Below, piece by piece: positions 31,201 to 40,479 of a stretch of DNA of 64,000 nt. Both the position numbers and the translations under genes were made by a program. The notes under the pieces are model-generated. The model saw only the letters and a program-made list of their open reading frames with translations, searched no databases and had not been told where the DNA came from. Origin of the DNA: Mycobacterium sp. GA-1841 (GTDB taxonomy: Bacteria > Actinomycetota > Actinomycetes > Mycobacteriales > Mycobacteriaceae); NCBI RefSeq assembly GCF_001954135.1, contig NZ_MBEQ01000070.1, positions 124,001 through 188,000 on the forward strand, in the 5' to 3' direction. How positions within the stretch are numbered: position 1 is the stretch's first letter; each line of letters begins with the position of its first letter.

Positions 31201-34200
31201 GCCGTTCGACCTGGTCCCGGCCGAGCACCGAGGGCGCCCAGGTCCAATTGGCCTGCAACCGCGGACCGGCGCCACCGTCCTCCAGGGTTCCGGCGTTGAT
31301 CTCCAAGGTGTGGGCCAGCGCCATCGGTATCGCCGCGGCCACGTCGGACACCGACAGGCTGTCCGGGCTGAGCCGCCACAGGTCCTCGGACAGGTCGGCC
31401 GCACCCGCACCGAGGCGTCCGAGGTAGTTGAAGCCGATGGTCGGGTCACCACCACCCAGATCGACATCCGGATTGAGGTAGCGCAGCAGTCCGTAGGTCA
31501 ATCCGTCCGGCACTGCGCGCAGCTGTTCCTTGGCCGCCTTGATCACCGGCCCGAGTGCCGCACCGCCGCCGGCAACGTGCACCCAGGTCAGACCTCCCGC
31601 GGCCAGTGCCACCGGATATTTGGTGGTGAACCACCCCACGGTGCGGGACAGGTCGACATCAGAGATCCGGTCATTTCCACCGAGATCCTCACTGCGGCCG
31701 TGCCCTTCGACGTCGATGCCGATCGGGCCACTGTCGGCGCCGGCACCGGAGAACTCCGACCACGCCAGGCCGAAGGCGATCAGCAGGATGTCCTGCACGC
31801 CGGCGTGAAACGCCGCGGGAACCTCCCCCAGCAGCATCTGGGTGGTCGCTTCGTCCAACGACACCGACAACCGCCCGGCGCCGGCGTAAGTGTCCAGCTC
31901 CGGCTGTACATGAGGCAGTGTGGCCGGGGTCGCGGCGACCTTCCGCCAGGTGTCCGCGTGCCGGACCACGTCCGCGTCGCGGGCGTGTTCGGCCAACAAC
32001 TCCGACCAGCGGGCGAACGAGGTTCCACCGGCCGGCAACGCCACCGGCTGCCCGCTGTGGTGCTGCGCCCAGGCGATGTTCAAGTCTTCCAACAGGATTC
32101 GCCAGGAGACACCGTCGACCGCCAGGTGCTGGACGACCAGGGCCAACTGGTTGGTGTCCTGCGCCCACAGGGCGCTCACCATCGACCCGGCCGCTGGATC
32201 GAGCCGCGATCGCGCTTCCTGTACCGCCTGCTCGGACAAGGTGTCGACGGCGTGCAGACATTCACGTGCGTCGACGGCGCCTTTGTCGGGAACTGTCAAC
32301 GACCAGTCGCCGCTGCTGTCGGTTTCCGCGCGCAACCGCAGCGTGGCATGTCGGTCCAGCAGTGCCTGCAGGATGATCACCGCGTCGGCGTGGGTCGCGG
32401 ACGCGGGAGCTTGAATCACCACGGTCTGGTTGAACTGGTCGGTCCGCCCCGGCATGTCCTGCAGCCACTGCATGATCGGTGTCGCGTTCACCGATCCGGT
32501 GCCTTCGTCGACGACGGCGGCCTGGCCGCCGGCGAGTTTGGCCACGCCGCCGAGCCGCGCCACCGTCTGTTCGACGAAGATGTCGCGCGGGCGGCACCAC
32601 ACGCCGGCCGCCCGGGCGCGCGCCACCACCTGCATCGACAAGATGCTGTCGCCGCCGAGATCGAAGAACGAATCGTCCACGCCGACCTGCTCCACACCCA
32701 GTACCTGGGCGTAGATCCCGGCCAGGATCTCCTCGACCGGGCTGCCCGGAGCCCGGTATTCACGTGCGCCACCGGAATATTCGGGAGCCGGCAACGCGCG
32801 CGTGTCCAGCTTGTTGTTCGAGGTCAACGGCATCGCGTCGAGCACCACGACGGCCGCCGGCACCATGTAGGGCGGCAGCCGATCGGCGAGTTGCGCGCGG
32901 GCGTGGACCGGATCCGCGGTGCCGGTGATATAGCCGACGAGTCGCTTGTCGCCGGGGCGGTCCTCGCGGGCGATCACCGCGGCATGGGTGACGCCGTCGA
33001 CCCGAGCCAACGCCGAACGGACTTCGCCGAGTTCGATGCGGTAGCCCCGGATCTTGACCTGCTCGTCGGCACGGCCCAGATACTGCAGTTGCCCGTCGGC
33101 GCCCCAGCGCACCATGTCGCCGGTGCGGTACATCCGTTGGCCTGGTTCACCGAACGGGCAGGCCACGAACCGCGACGCCGTCAGATCGGGCCGGCCGATG
33201 TACCCGCATGCCACGCCGTCGCCGGCGACGTAGAGTTCCCCGACCACGCCGGTCGGAACCGGTTGCATCCAGGAGTCGAGTACGAACAACGCCGCCCCCG
33301 GCACCGGCGAGCCGATCGGCACCACATCGGACTCGCGCGCACCGGCGTGCAGCGGCGAACTCATCGATGCGCAGATCGTCGTCTCGGTGGGCCCGTAGGC
33401 GTTGAACATCATCCGGCCGTTGGCCGCCCAACGGTCGACCACATCGGTCGGGCAGGCCTCCCCCGCGACCACGAGCGTCGCGTGCTCGAGGCCCTCGGCC
33501 GGCAGCATCGCCACGGCCGAAGGGGTCTGGGTGAACACCGTGATCTCTTCGCCGACTAGCAGCCGGTGGAAGTCCTCGGGTGAGCCGGCCACTGATTCGC
33601 CGACCACCACCAGTCGTCCGCCGCGCAGCAGCGCATGCCCGATCTCCCATACCGAGGCGTCGAAGCCCAGGGAGTGGCACAGGGGCCACACGCCGTGCCG
33701 CGGCAGGCTGACATCCAGCGACAGCATCAGCTGCGTCAGGTTGTGGTGGGTGACCGCGACGCCCTTGGGGGCACCCGTGGTGCCCGAGGTGTAGATGACG
33801 TACGCGATCTCGTCGGGCACCGGTGGCCGCAGAGCGGTTGCGGGTTGTTCGGCGATCTCAGGGTCGCCGAAATCGATGATCGAGAGATCGAAGCCGTCGA
33901 GCCGGGACCGCAGTGCGGCCGTGGTGATCGCGGCGACGGGGCCGGCGTCACCGAGGATGAATTCCAGGCGTGCCTGCGGCACCGCCGGGTCGACCGGCAG
34001 ATAGGCGGCGCCGGTTTTGAGGATCGCCAGCATCCCGATCACCGCCGAAGCGGTGCGCTGCGAGAACAGCGCCACCCGTTGGCCCGGCCCGGCCCCGCGG
34101 GCGGCCAGCAGGTGGGCGAGCCGGTTGGATGCCTCGTCGAGCTCGCGATAGGTCAGCGAGCGGCTTTCGTACGTCAGCGCCACGGCGTCGGGCGCGGCAG

Positions 34201-35602
34201 CCACCTGGTTGGCGAACAGCTCCGGGATCGACACCTTTTCCGGTGCCGGTTGCGCCAGTACCGCCTGGTTGCCGAACTGCGCGAGCTCGGAACGTTCCTG
34301 GCCGTCCAGCAGGGTCAGCGACGACAGCGGCCGGTCGGGATCGGCCGCCATGGCATCGAGGACACGTTGGATGTGTGCGGCCAGGTCCGACACCTCGAAA
34401 TCCGCGAAGGGACGCCCGGCACCCGCGGTGCTCAGGAACAGCTGATCGCTGGAGCCGATGAAGAACAGACCGAAATGCCCCATCGGACCGTGATTGGTGT
34501 ACGACACGGTCACCGGGGCACCGGCCAGGTCCAGGGTGAGCCGGGCCGGGATGAAGTTGATCGCCACCCGATTGGAGGCATGACGTCGGGCGCTTCCCTC
34601 ACCGTCCAAGGTATGGACCGGGAAACGCTGATGCTGCAGCAGTTCTCGCAGGCGCTCGTCGACGTGCCGGCAGAACTCACCGACCGTCCAGTCCGGCGGG
34701 GCCTTGAGCACCAGGGGAGCGACACCGGCGAGCATGGCCGGCAGTGTCTTGGTCACCGAGGTGACCCGTCGGCTGACCGGGAAGTCCAGGGTCACCTCAG
34801 AGGCGTTGGCCGACCAGGCGCGTACGAGCAGTGCGCACGCCGCGGTGGTGACCGAGTAGCGACGGATCCGCAGGTTCTTGGACAGTTCTTTTATGTGTCG
34901 AACCGCCACCTGATCGACTTCGACCGACGCCGACGGAGCGTAGGCGTCGCGGCCGTCCTCCGAGCGCCGCAGCCCCTGATCGATTCCACTTTCGGACGGT
35001 CGGTTGGTGCTCCAGTAGGCCCGATCGTCCTGGAAGTCCTGGGATGCTTCGTATTCCGCTTCGCAATCCACCAGATCCTGCAGCGAGCCGAAGTAGGCCG
35101 GCGGTATCGGATCCCCCGACACCAGCGCCGTGTAGATGGTCGCGATCCGGCGGCTGACCAGGGCCATGCCGATCCCGTCGACCGAAATGTGGTGCCCCAA
35201 CCCGAACAGGAAATACTCGTTCGGTTTGGTGCGGAACAGGGCGAATGTCACCAGCCGATCGGTGACCGGCATCGGAGTGTGCTGAATCGCCGAAGCGAGT
35301 TCCAGGACCTTCTGTACTGGATCGGCACTGTCCCGCAGGTCGTGGTACGTCAACTCCAGGTCTGAGTAGTCGACGGGCTTCTGCACAAGCTGACCGTCCA
35401 CTTCGACGAAGGCGGCACGCGCCGGCTCGGCCTCCTCGAGGGCCTGCCGAATCGCCTGCTCGAGGAGCCCGCGCTGCACCGCGCCGTCGATTCTCCCGAG
35501 CAGGCCGAGCTGCCACTCCGTGCCGGCGAGACCGCTTTCCTGCGAAAGCCAGATATCCAACTGCCCGCGGGATAGCGGCAGCGCCCCGCCCTCAGATTCC
35601 AT
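25250..35602 (-). CDS. mps1: Mps1, GPL tetrapeptide NRPS (modules 1-2 plus C domain of module 3)
   Basis: Encodes 3450 residues, start [14 protein letters not shown]. Domains: C1 (HHISVDG near 139), A1 (about 455-945), T1 (Ser986), E1 (QHLAVDG near 1157), C2 (HHIVIDGWS near 1659), A2 (about 1970-2470), T2 (Ser2509), E2 (HHLAVDA near 2681), C3 (HHIVLDGWS near 3169, to the end). Pocket residues read by eye are D-A-W-T-V-A-A-I-C for A1 (Phe type) and D-Y-W-S-V-G-M-V-H for A2 (Thr type). With both E domains this predicts D-Phe-D-allo-Thr. C1 is expected to load the fatty-acyl chain. It follows mbtH by 23 nt. E1 has Gln in place of the first His of its HHxxxDG motif. Confidence 0.95.
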   Translation of the reverse strand: MESEGGALPLSRGQLDIWLSQESGLAGTEWQLGLLGRIDGAVQRGLLEQAIRQALEEAEPARAAFVEVDGQLVQKPVDYSDLELTYHDLRDSADPVQKVLELASAIQHTPMPVTDRLVTFALFRTKPNEYFLFGLGHHISVDGIGMALVSRRIATIYTALVSGDPIPPAYFGSLQDLVDCEAEYEASQDFQDDRAYWSTNRPSESGIDQGLRRSEDGRDAYAPSASVEVDQVAVRHIKELSKNLRIRRYSVTTAACALLVRAWSANASEVTLDFPVSRRVTSVTKTLPAMLAGVAPLVLKAPPDWTVGEFCRHVDERLRELLQHQRFPVHTLDGEGSARRHASNRVAINFIPARLTLDLAGAPVTVSYTNHGPMGHFGLFFIGSSDQLFLSTAGAGRPFADFEVSDLAAHIQRVLDAMAADPDRPLSSLTLLDGQERSELAQFGNQAVLAQPAPEKVSIPELFANQVAAAPDAVALTYESRSLTYRELDEASNRLAHLLAARGAGPGQRVALFSQRTASAVIGMLAILKTGAAYLPVDPAVPQARLEFILGDAGPVAAITTAALRSRLDGFDLSIIDFGDPEIAEQPATALRPPVPDEIAYVIYTSGTTGAPKGVAVTHHNLTQLMLSLDVSLPRHGVWPLCHSLGFDASVWEIGHALLRGGRLVVVGESVAGSPEDFHRLLVGEEITVFTQTPSAVAMLPAEGLEHATLVVAGEACPTDVVDRWAANGRMMFNAYGPTETTICASMSSPLHAGARESDVVPIGSPVPGAALFVLDSWMQPVPTGVVGELYVAGDGVACGYIGRPDLTASRFVACPFGEPGQRMYRTGDMVRWGADGQLQYLGRADEQVKIRGYRIELGEVRSALARVDGVTHAAVIAREDRPGDKRLVGYITGTADPVHARAQLADRLPPYMVPAAVVVLDAMPLTSNNKLDTRALPAPEYSGGAREYRAPGSPVEEILAGIYAQVLGVEQVGVDDSFFDLGGDSILSMQVVARARAAGVWCRPRDIFVEQTVARLGGVAKLAGGQAAVVDEGTGSVNATPIMQWLQDMPGRTDQFNQTVVIQAPASATHADAVIILQALLDRHATLRLRAETDSSGDWSLTVPDKGAVDARECLHAVDTLSEQAVQEARSRLDPAAGSMVSALWAQDTNQLALVVQHLAVDGVSWRILLEDLNIAWAQHHSGQPVALPAGGTSFARWSELLAEHARDADVVRHADTWRKVAATPATLPHVQPELDTYAGAGRLSVSLDEATTQMLLGEVPAAFHAGVQDILLIAFGLAWSEFSGAGADSGPIGIDVEGHGRSEDLGGNDRISDVDLSRTVGWFTTKYPVALAAGGLTWVHVAGGGAALGPVIKAAKEQLRAVPDGLTYGLLRYLNPDVDLGGGDPTIGFNYLGRLGAGAADLSEDLWRLSPDSLSVSDVAAAIPMALAHTLEINAGTLEDGGAGPRLQANWTWAPSVLGRDQVERLSTLWFEALAGICAHVQSGGGGLTPSDVAPVRLTQQQIDELTERYRIADVLPLTPLQQGLLFQSNFAQDAAEGVGEDVYAVQLGITVTGDLDADRLRDAVEDVIARHPNLAARFSEQFGEPVQVLPADPVIAWQYVDLRAETRSGGDHPGDERVEQLCAVERGAVCDLAGAPTFRVALIRTGDDRHRLVLTIHHIVIDGWSLPILLQEIFGRYYGHRLPPPVPFRNFVRWLTDQNHAAAQSVWREVLEGFENPTLVGPPTPAGPRGVESHRLSAEITGALAELARAQHTTINTVLQAAWAQVLMAQTGHRDVAFGTAVSGRPVDLPGAESMVGLLINTVPVRAKIGADTTVAELLDQLQRVHNDTVEHEHLALAEIHRASGHDRLFDTLFVYENYPIDPQALLGAQELGITDFVSREYNHYPLSMVAMPGAELGLRIEFDTEVFGPTDIAALVNRMKQVLAAMAADPDRRVSSIDLLGPDEHDRLHDWGNRAVLTAPAQAAASIPELFAAQVARDRDAVALTYDGRSITYGELDESSNRLAHVLSARGAGPGRRVAMLLPRNAEAIAAILAVVKTGAAYVPIDPAHPDARIEFVLADAAPVVALTTTELRHRLEPSGVPVLDVDDPSVRAQPTTAVASKGGAGDIAYVIYTSGTTGMPKGVAVTHRNVTTLLETLGAELSVGRTWTQCHSLAFDYSVWEIWGPLLSGGRLLVVPDAVVRSPEDLLALLVDEQVNVLSQTPSAFYALQTADALAPELGRRLTLETVVFGGEALEPQRLSGWLRSHPSSPRLINMYGITETTVHASYREISGADLDSNSSPIGVPLGHLAFFVLDEWMRQVPVGVVGELYVAGAGLAVGYVGRPDLSSTRFVACPYGEPGRRMYRTGDLVRWGADGELRYEGRADKQVKIRGYRIELGEVQAALAVVDGVEHAAVIAREDRPGDKRLVGYVTGSVDPSAARTTLAERLPTYMVPTAVVVLDALPLTVNGKLDTRALPAPEYQDADQYRAPHDAVEQILAGIYAQVLGVERVGVDDSFFDLGGDSISSMQVVARARAAGLVCRPRDVFVEQTVARLAQVVVSADGQAAVADEGIGPVPATPIMRWLHEIDESADEFNQAVVLRAPDGVTESDVVIVLQALLDRHAMLRLTAEAGPDGKWSLTVPEPGTVDAAASVHIVDELSDEALLAARSRLNPAAGEMVSALWVPHTGALVLMIHHLAVDAVSWRILLEDLNIGWAQHRSGQAIELPAVRTSFARWSSVLNEYAHKPAVVELADTWRQVAALPAALPAVQPAVDTYAHAGQLSVELDVESTRQLLGAVPAAFHAGVQDILLIAFGLAAAEFLGTAGDPIAVDVEGHGRDEELAGDVDLSRTVGWFTAKYPVALLPGELSWETVTSGDAALGPVIKEAKERLRALPDGITYGLLRYLNPEVGLDGPDPAFGFNYLGRLGAGAGELSDELWRIDQEAVSVTASATAVPTPLGHTVELNAGTIDATNGTDDGPRLHATWTWATSALDADQVGRLSRLWFEALAGICAHVRDGGGGLTPSDIAPARLSQPQIDELQQQYAVADVLPLTPLQQGLLFHTGSGQGGDDLYSVQLDITVAGPLDAERLRDAVQDVIRRRPNIVARFHEDFGLPVQVLPAEPVLAWQYLDLTGLPDREVEPQIEQFCATERTAVGGLGDQPAFRAALIRTGDNQHRFVLTNHHIVLDGWSKPILLQEIFAGYFGGRLPAPVPYRRFVTWLAEQDVSAAQEAWREVFAGFDTPTLVGPPARIALGRRGVESFQLSAETTKALGELARTCHTTISTVLQGAWAQLLMWLTGQRDVAFGTAVSGRPTDLPGAESMVGLLINTVPVRATFTPATTIASLLDQIQGAYSETLDHQHLALHEIHRVTGHDQLFDTMFVYENYPIDTAALSGVNELAITHFTNREYNHYPLSVQAVPGHELGLRVEFDSDIFDSVRIARLVKRFRRVLEAMTADTRGQS

Positions 35603-35625
35603 TATTCAACTTCTCCAGAGACCAA

Positions 35626-35856
35626 TTAGCGCTGAATAGACCCGTCCTGCGCCAACCGCTCACGCAGGCTCTTCGGACGTATGTCTGCCCAATTCTGCTC
35701 AATGAACTCCAAACATGCAGAACGGTTCGCCTCGCCATAGACGACCTGCCACCCCGCAGGCACATCGGCAAAGCTCGGCCACAGGCTGTGCTGCTCCTCG
35801 TCATTGACGAGCACATAGAAGCTGCCGTTGTCGTCGTCGAATGGGTTGATACTCAC
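35626..35856 (-). CDS. mbtH: MbtH-like protein of the GPL NRPS
   Basis: Encodes 76 residues with the full MbtH signature: [24 protein letters not shown], then '[15 protein letters not shown]', '[19 protein letters not shown]' (cited in parts). MbtH proteins bind adenylation domains and are needed for their folding or activity. Position as first gene of the mbtH-mps1-mps2-gap operon fits its role as the dedicated partner of Mps1/Mps2. The ATG at 35856 starts the operon, with the promoter in the long spacer to its right. Confidence 0.96.
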   Translation of the reverse strand: MSINPFDDDNGSFYVLVNDEEQHSLWPSFADVPAGWQVVYGEANRSACLEFIEQNWADIRPKSLRERLAQDGSIQR

Positions 35857-36562
35857 GTTTCTCCAGGTTGTTCAGCGGACTGCGCAAAGATATCGCAAAC
35901 ATACGGTAGGCCGCACAGGCGAGTTCCCGCTTTTGGTGAAGTCCAATCAGCGGACGGCCGTAGCGAACTCTAGTTAGCTCATTTGTGCAGTTAGCTGAAA
36001 CTTCATGTTCGTGAGTTTGTGTGAGGTCATACCGATTTGACGTCGCCGTCACACTATTGCGTATTTTCGCAGTTTGTGAGTTTTGTGTGGTCTGGCGGTT
36101 GACTAAGGAGATGGACAGTCCCAAATTGTCGTGAATTCATCACAACAGCAAAACCTGACTGAGTTCACGTTTTCCCATGGCCCACGCATCCCGAGTTTCG
36201 GCCATTGTCTTTTGGCCGGGCCTTCGAATTAACTATCCGACGATCGCGTGCTGTTTTTGCCAGTTCATACCACCAGCTGGGGCGGATACGTTCGGTTGCT
36301 GAATCCACGCCCGCCGCGGCCGTGTCCAGAGGTGTCCAGAGTGCAGACATCCGGGTGATCGTGACATGTGCCGTCGGACGACTGGTTCAGCAACGAATCT
36401 TCCCGGCGCCAAAGGTCCTCAGAAACTTAAACTTTGGCCCGTTTTCGCAGCATGGGGATGTGAACGAGCATTCGGCCGACGACTAGCTGCCGGCAATCTC
36501 CATGCCGCAGACAGCAATCCCCCGTCATGGGTTCTGCTGCACGTTGACGCAGCGTCAAACCG
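35857..36562. promoter_or_regulatory. Long AT-richer promoter region of the mbtH-mps operon
   Basis: About 700 bases with no supportable gene and visibly lower GC than the flanking genes. Direct repeats occur: TCAGCGGAC at 35872-35880 and 35947-35955; AGTTAGCT at 35972-35979 and 35989-35996; and two GTGAGTTTGTGTG-like copies near 36011 and 36076. A GTGA-N5-TCAC dyad lies at 36131-36143, one base short of the mycobacterial Crp spacing. AT-rich sequence upstream of mps genes is a plausible Lsr2 target; Lsr2 is known to repress GPL genes in M. smegmatis. Exact promoters cannot be placed. Confidence 0.55.
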
Positions 36563-36808
36563 CTAGGAGCGAGACGGTTCCGAATCGTCCTCCGTCGCCT
36601 TCAGCGCCGAGGACCCGGAGGGCATGAGCATCAGGAAGACCGGGACTTTCACGGTGACCCCGCCCGCGACGGGCATCCGGATCGCGAAAGAAACAACTTC
36701 CAGCTCGAGGCGTTTACCGCGCTGAGTCTCCATCTCGAGGCGGCCGGGCAGATGCCTGGGCGTTGCCAGCCAGTCGAGGCCGCGTTCGATCGACTCCAGC
36801 AGGTTCAT
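36563..36808 (-). CDS. Small hypothetical protein
   Basis: Encodes 81 residues (MNLLESIERGLDWLATPRHLPGRLEMETQRG...). The sequence has normal mycobacterial codon use, with G/C at most third positions, which supports a real gene. It has an amphipathic N-terminal helix, a central beta-rich part (RLELEVVSFAIRMP, VTVKVPVFLMLMP) and a charged tail. I do not recognise the family. It lies between fmt and the mbtH operon promoter on the same strand as both. No function can be assigned. Confidence 0.55.
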   Translation of the reverse strand: MNLLESIERGLDWLATPRHLPGRLEMETQRGKRLELEVVSFAIRMPVAGGVTVKVPVFLMLMPSGSSALKATEDDSEPSRS

Positions 36809-36929
36809 GCCGCCACTATACCCACGGACTAGCTGCAGAAACGTTGGACGCGAACGCCCGAACGATCACCTCTGGTCCTAATTTCGCTGTAATGCAGCGG
36901 TGTTCGATGACCGACGAGGACGCCCGACA

Positions 36930-37751
36930 TCACGGTTTGGCAAAGGAATACATCCGGTACGCCGATGATCCGCCCGGGCGCAGATCCTCGCACGCCCTTC
37001 GGGCCGGCTCGAATTTGCGGGTGAGCCAGCGCAATGGTGCCGGGGTGGCGCGCTCGAAGACGTGCCGCCATTGCGCCAGGTTCTTTTCCATCCCGCGGAC
37101 CACCTCGGCGTTGATCGTGCGCTGCGTGAGCATCTGCAACGGCGAGGCTGCGAGGTCGTCTTCCCAGGTCGGGAGCTCGGCCACCATGCGGACATCGGTG
37201 TAGAGGAAGCGGCCGCCGGGCCGCAGTACCCGGGTCACCTCGTCGAGAAAGCGCGGGAAATGCGGGTACAGGTGCGACGATTCGACGTTGATGACCGCGT
37301 CAAACGTCCCGTCGGCAAATGGGAGGTCCTCGGCATCGCCGCGAATGAACTCCAAATCAGGTACGCGGTGGCGCTTTTGGCAAAACGCCACGGCCTCCGG
37401 GTTGAGATCCATCCCGGTGTACGATGCCGGACTCAGGGTCCGGGCCAGATAGGAAGCACCGCCGCCATGACCACACCCCACCTCCAGCACTCGCTTCCCG
37501 GCGAGGTCCGCCTGGGTCGCGGTCGCGTGGTAGAGCTGGATGAAGTAGCGGTTGGATTCATCTGAATCCGCAAGCGGGACAGCCAGAGCCGGATCTTCCT
37601 CATATCCGTAGTTGAGGAACACCACGTCCTCGGATTGGAGCCGGCGGGTGGCATACGGATAGATGAACTTCTGCGCGAACCACACGATCCTGTCGCTCTG
37701 ATTCTTCACGAACCGGTCGCGTCCGTCCCGAACCGCATCTCTGAGAGCCAT
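36930..37751 (-). CDS. fmt: Fmt, GPL fatty-acid O-methyltransferase
   Basis: Encodes 273 residues from the ATG at 37751 (MALRDAVRDGRDRF). A class I SAM-binding core is visible: motif I 'VLEVGCGHGGGASYLA' near residue 87, then 'YTGMDLNPEAVAFC', 'FIRGDAEDLPF' and 'VLRPGGRFLYTDVR'. It closely resembles Rv2952 (phenolphthiotriol methyltransferase) in length and in phrases such as 'NYGYEEDP', 'ESSHLYPHFPRFL' and 'RTINAEVVRGMEKN'. In M. smegmatis the Rv2952-like GPL protein methylates the hydroxy fatty acyl chain. It is divergent from a glycosyltransferase gene (121 nt). Confidence 0.85.
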   Translation of the reverse strand: MALRDAVRDGRDRFVKNQSDRIVWFAQKFIYPYATRRLQSEDVVFLNYGYEEDPALAVPLADSDESNRYFIQLYHATATQADLAGKRVLEVGCGHGGGASYLARTLSPASYTGMDLNPEAVAFCQKRHRVPDLEFIRGDAEDLPFADGTFDAVINVESSHLYPHFPRFLDEVTRVLRPGGRFLYTDVRMVAELPTWEDDLAASPLQMLTQRTINAEVVRGMEKNLAQWRHVFERATPAPLRWLTRKFEPARRACEDLRPGGSSAYRMYSFAKP

Positions 37752-37872
37752 ACGATCAACTATTGCAAAGAGTTGCGCGGTATGGTCGATTGCGCCGGAA
37801 CACACCAGGGTTCGCGCTGCCTGCGCCGGATGCGCGCGACAGCTGGTACGGCATCGGAAAGGTTGTGGCCGG

Positions 37873-39126
37873 ATGAAGTTTGCGCTGGCATGCTACGGAA
37901 CTCGCGGCGACGTCGAGCCCTCCGTGAGCGTCGGGTGCGAACTGCAGCGCCGAGGCCACGACGTCGAGTTGGCCGTGCCGCCTGATCTGATCGAGTTCGC
38001 CGAGGCCGCCGGACTCGAGGTGGTCGCTTACGGCCCGGAGTTGAGCGAGTTTCTGCGGGAGGACTTCCTGCGCAACTTCTGGACCCGGTTGATGCGTAAC
38101 CCGGTCGGCTCGCTGCGCGAGTTGTGGGAGCCCATCGCCCGGTACTGGCCGGAAACCAGCAAGACCTTGATGACGATGGCGCGCGATGCCGATCTGTTGT
38201 CGACCGGCCTCAACTACGAACAGCCTGCGGCCAACGTCGCGGAGTACTACGGCATTCCACTGGTCGCGCTGCACCACTTCCCGATGCGCCCCAACGGACG
38301 GCTGGTTCCCACGCTGCCGGCGCCGGTGGTACGGGCGGGGGGCAGCATTTCCGAATGGCTGATGTGGCGTTCCACCAGGGCCGCCGACGACACGCAGCGG
38401 CGCGAGCTCGGGTTGCCCCGTTCCACGAGCCCGTCGCCTCGGCGGATGGCCGAACGTGGCGCACTCGAGATCCAGGCATACGACGAGGTCGCGGTTCCCG
38501 GGTTGGCGGCCGAGTGGGCGAAATTCGGCGATCGCCGTCCGTTCGTCGGCGCACTGACGATGGAGCTGACGACTGCGGCCAACGAGGAAGTGACCTCCTG
38601 GATCGCCGGTGGCGCACCCCCGGTCTGCTTTGCGACGGGCAGCATCCCGCTCGAATCACCCGCGGCGACAATGGAAATGATCAGAGAGGCGTGTGCCCAG
38701 CTGGGGGAGCGGGCCCTGATCTGTGCCGGTGGGACGGACTTCGGCGACACCTCGGAGTGGACCGACGTGAAGGTGGTCGGCGCGGTGAACTATGCCGAGG
38801 TGTTTCCCGCCTGCCGGGCAGTGGTTCACCACGGCGGCTCGGGCACCACTGCGGCCGGCTTACGCGCCGGGATCCCGACGCTGATCTTGTGGAGCACGGC
38901 CGATCAGCCGTACTGGGGTAATCAGGTCAGACGAATGAAGGTTGGTACCGCGCGGCGTATCTCGGCGACTGACCAGCGGACGCTGGTATCGGATCTGCGA
39001 ACGATCCTGGACCCGCAATACGCCGTCCGGGCCCGGGATCTCGCCACCCGGATGACCAGTCCCGGCGAGAGCGTCACGCGCGCCGCGGACCTGTTCGAAA
39101 AGGAGGCCCTGCATCGGCGCCGCTGA
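37873..39126 (+). CDS. GT1-family GPL glycosyltransferase (copy 1)
   Basis: Encodes 417 residues, start MKFALACYGTRGDVEPSVSVG. The fold is GT-B of the UGT/MGT type. The N-terminal 'GTRGDVEPS' glycine loop and the C-terminal donor site 'AVVHHGGSGTTAAGLRAGIPTLIL' followed by 'ADQPYWGNQ' (near 315-350) are typical of mycobacterial GPL glycosyltransferases, which add 6-deoxytalose to allo-Thr or rhamnose to alaninol. It is one of three such enzymes in the window; the others are at 42403-43671 and 45736-46992. Which one matches Gtf1, Gtf2 or Gtf3 cannot be decided by eye. It is followed on the same strand by the C-methyltransferase-type gene (129 nt). Confidence 0.85.
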   Translation: MKFALACYGTRGDVEPSVSVGCELQRRGHDVELAVPPDLIEFAEAAGLEVVAYGPELSEFLREDFLRNFWTRLMRNPVGSLRELWEPIARYWPETSKTLMTMARDADLLSTGLNYEQPAANVAEYYGIPLVALHHFPMRPNGRLVPTLPAPVVRAGGSISEWLMWRSTRAADDTQRRELGLPRSTSPSPRRMAERGALEIQAYDEVAVPGLAAEWAKFGDRRPFVGALTMELTTAANEEVTSWIAGGAPPVCFATGSIPLESPAATMEMIREACAQLGERALICAGGTDFGDTSEWTDVKVVGAVNYAEVFPACRAVVHHGGSGTTAAGLRAGIPTLILWSTADQPYWGNQVRRMKVGTARRISATDQRTLVSDLRTILDPQYAVRARDLATRMTSPGESVTRAADLFEKEALHRRR

Positions 39127-39255
39127 GCGTCGAGTCCGTGTTACCTTCCCAAAAGGGGACTTCTCAAGTCCGGGAACGTCATAGGCTTGTGGCGAGAAGA
39201 CATTCCGGGACGCGGAACGCGCCGATGACTTCGGCGGGGCTTATAGGGGGCTGCG

Positions 39256-40479
39256 TTGACCACATACGAATGCCGTATCTGCGGTGGCGACCTGAACGAG
39301 GTCCTCGATCTCGGCCGGCAACCCGTCTCCAACGCCTTCACCCGACGTGAAAACGCCGAGCGGGTACCCACTTTTCGCCTGGCAGTGGGGATCTGCTCCG
39401 GATGCTCGATGGTGCAGCAACTCGAGACAGTGCCACCCAATGCGATGTACCGCGCCGACTACCCATACCGGGCTTCTGGGTCCATGCTGATCAGCCGCCA
39501 CTTCGAGGAAGTCGCCCGGCACATCATCGAAACCTCACTGCACGGCCCGGACGGATTCGTCGTCGAGATCGGCAGCAACGACGGCGTCATGCTCAAGACG
39601 CTCAGCGCCGCAGGCGTCCGACATCTCGGGGTTGACCCGGCAGCCAGCGCGGGAGAAGTGGCGCGGGCTCACGGCGTGAATGTTCGGACCGACTTCTTCA
39701 ACGAATCGACGGCCAAGGACATCCTGGACGAGCACGGGCCCGCGAACCTCATCTTCTCGGCGAACACGTTCAGCCACATCACCCGACTGGACTCGATTCT
39801 GCGTGGCGTCGACCTCCTGCTGGCTCCCGACGGCCTTTTTGTCTTCGAGGACCGCTCGCTGGCGGATATTCTCCGGCACAACTACTTTGACCAGATCTAC
39901 GACGAGCACATCTATCTGTTTTCGGTCACCTCGGTGAAAATGATGGCGGCGCACTTCGGCTTTGAACTGGTCGACGCGGAGCACCTCCCGCTGCACGGTG
40001 GGTCGATCCGCTACACCTTGGCCCGCGCCGGCAGTCGTCCGCCGACCGGTGCCGTGGCCGAATTCCTCGCCATGGAGAAGGCCGAGGGGATCGCCGAACC
40101 CGCGACCTTCGAACGGTTCGCCGGCCAAATCGGCACGATCAAGACAGACCTGGTCGCGCTGCTGCAGCAGTTGCATTCCGAGGGGCACAGTGTGGTCGGC
40201 TACGGCGCCACCTCACGTAGCGCAACCGTGCTCAACTACTGCGGGATCGGACCGGATCTGCTTCCCATGGTGTGTGATTCGACCCCCGAGAAGCAGGGCA
40301 CGGTCACTCCCGGCTCACTGATCCCCGTGTGCGCGCCGGACACCTTCTCCAAGCCTTTTCCCGATTACGCGTTGCTGTTCGCGTGGAACCACGCCGAGGA
40401 GATCATGGGCAAGGAGCGTCAGTTTGCCCAACAAGGTGGTCGCTGGATCGTGTATGTGCCGCAGGTTCGGTTGGTGTGA
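39256..40479 (+). CDS. Sugar C-methyltransferase-type protein (TylC3/NovU-like)
   Basis: Encodes 407 residues from a TTG at 39256; GGGGG at 39246-39250 serves as ribosome binding site. Three parts are seen: an N-terminal zinc knuckle (YECRICGG ... GICSGCSM, four Cys), a central SAM-binding domain (VVEIGSNDGVMLK near residue 97; GLFVFEDRS), and a C-terminal domain with 'VVGYGATSRSATVLNY' and 'LLFAWNHAEEI'. This three-part layout is that of NDP-hexose C-methyltransferases such as TylC3 and NovU, which add a methyl to a keto-sugar carbon. A branched-sugar role in this GPL is inference. The 3' end overlaps the convergent O-methyltransferase gene by 77 nt. Confidence 0.78.
   Translation: MTTYECRICGGDLNEVLDLGRQPVSNAFTRRENAERVPTFRLAVGICSGCSMVQQLETVPPNAMYRADYPYRASGSMLISRHFEEVARHIIETSLHGPDGFVVEIGSNDGVMLKTLSAAGVRHLGVDPAASAGEVARAHGVNVRTDFFNESTAKDILDEHGPANLIFSANTFSHITRLDSILRGVDLLLAPDGLFVFEDRSLADILRHNYFDQIYDEHIYLFSVTSVKMMAAHFGFELVDAEHLPLHGGSIRYTLARAGSRPPTGAVAEFLAMEKAEGIAEPATFERFAGQIGTIKTDLVALLQQLHSEGHSVVGYGATSRSATVLNYCGIGPDLLPMVCDSTPEKQGTVTPGSLIPVCAPDTFSKPFPDYALLFAWNHAEEIMGKERQFAQQGGRWIVYVPQVRLV

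Noticed and set aside
30620..33559. 979-codon open frame antisense to mps1
   Set aside because: It is a shadow of high GC3 in the NRPS gene: Arg/Gly/His-rich with no domain motifs, while the opposite strand carries complete NRPS motifs.
36205..36486. 93-codon frame upstream of the mbtH operon
   Set aside because: Composition is not protein-like, third positions are not GC-rich and no ribosome binding site is present.
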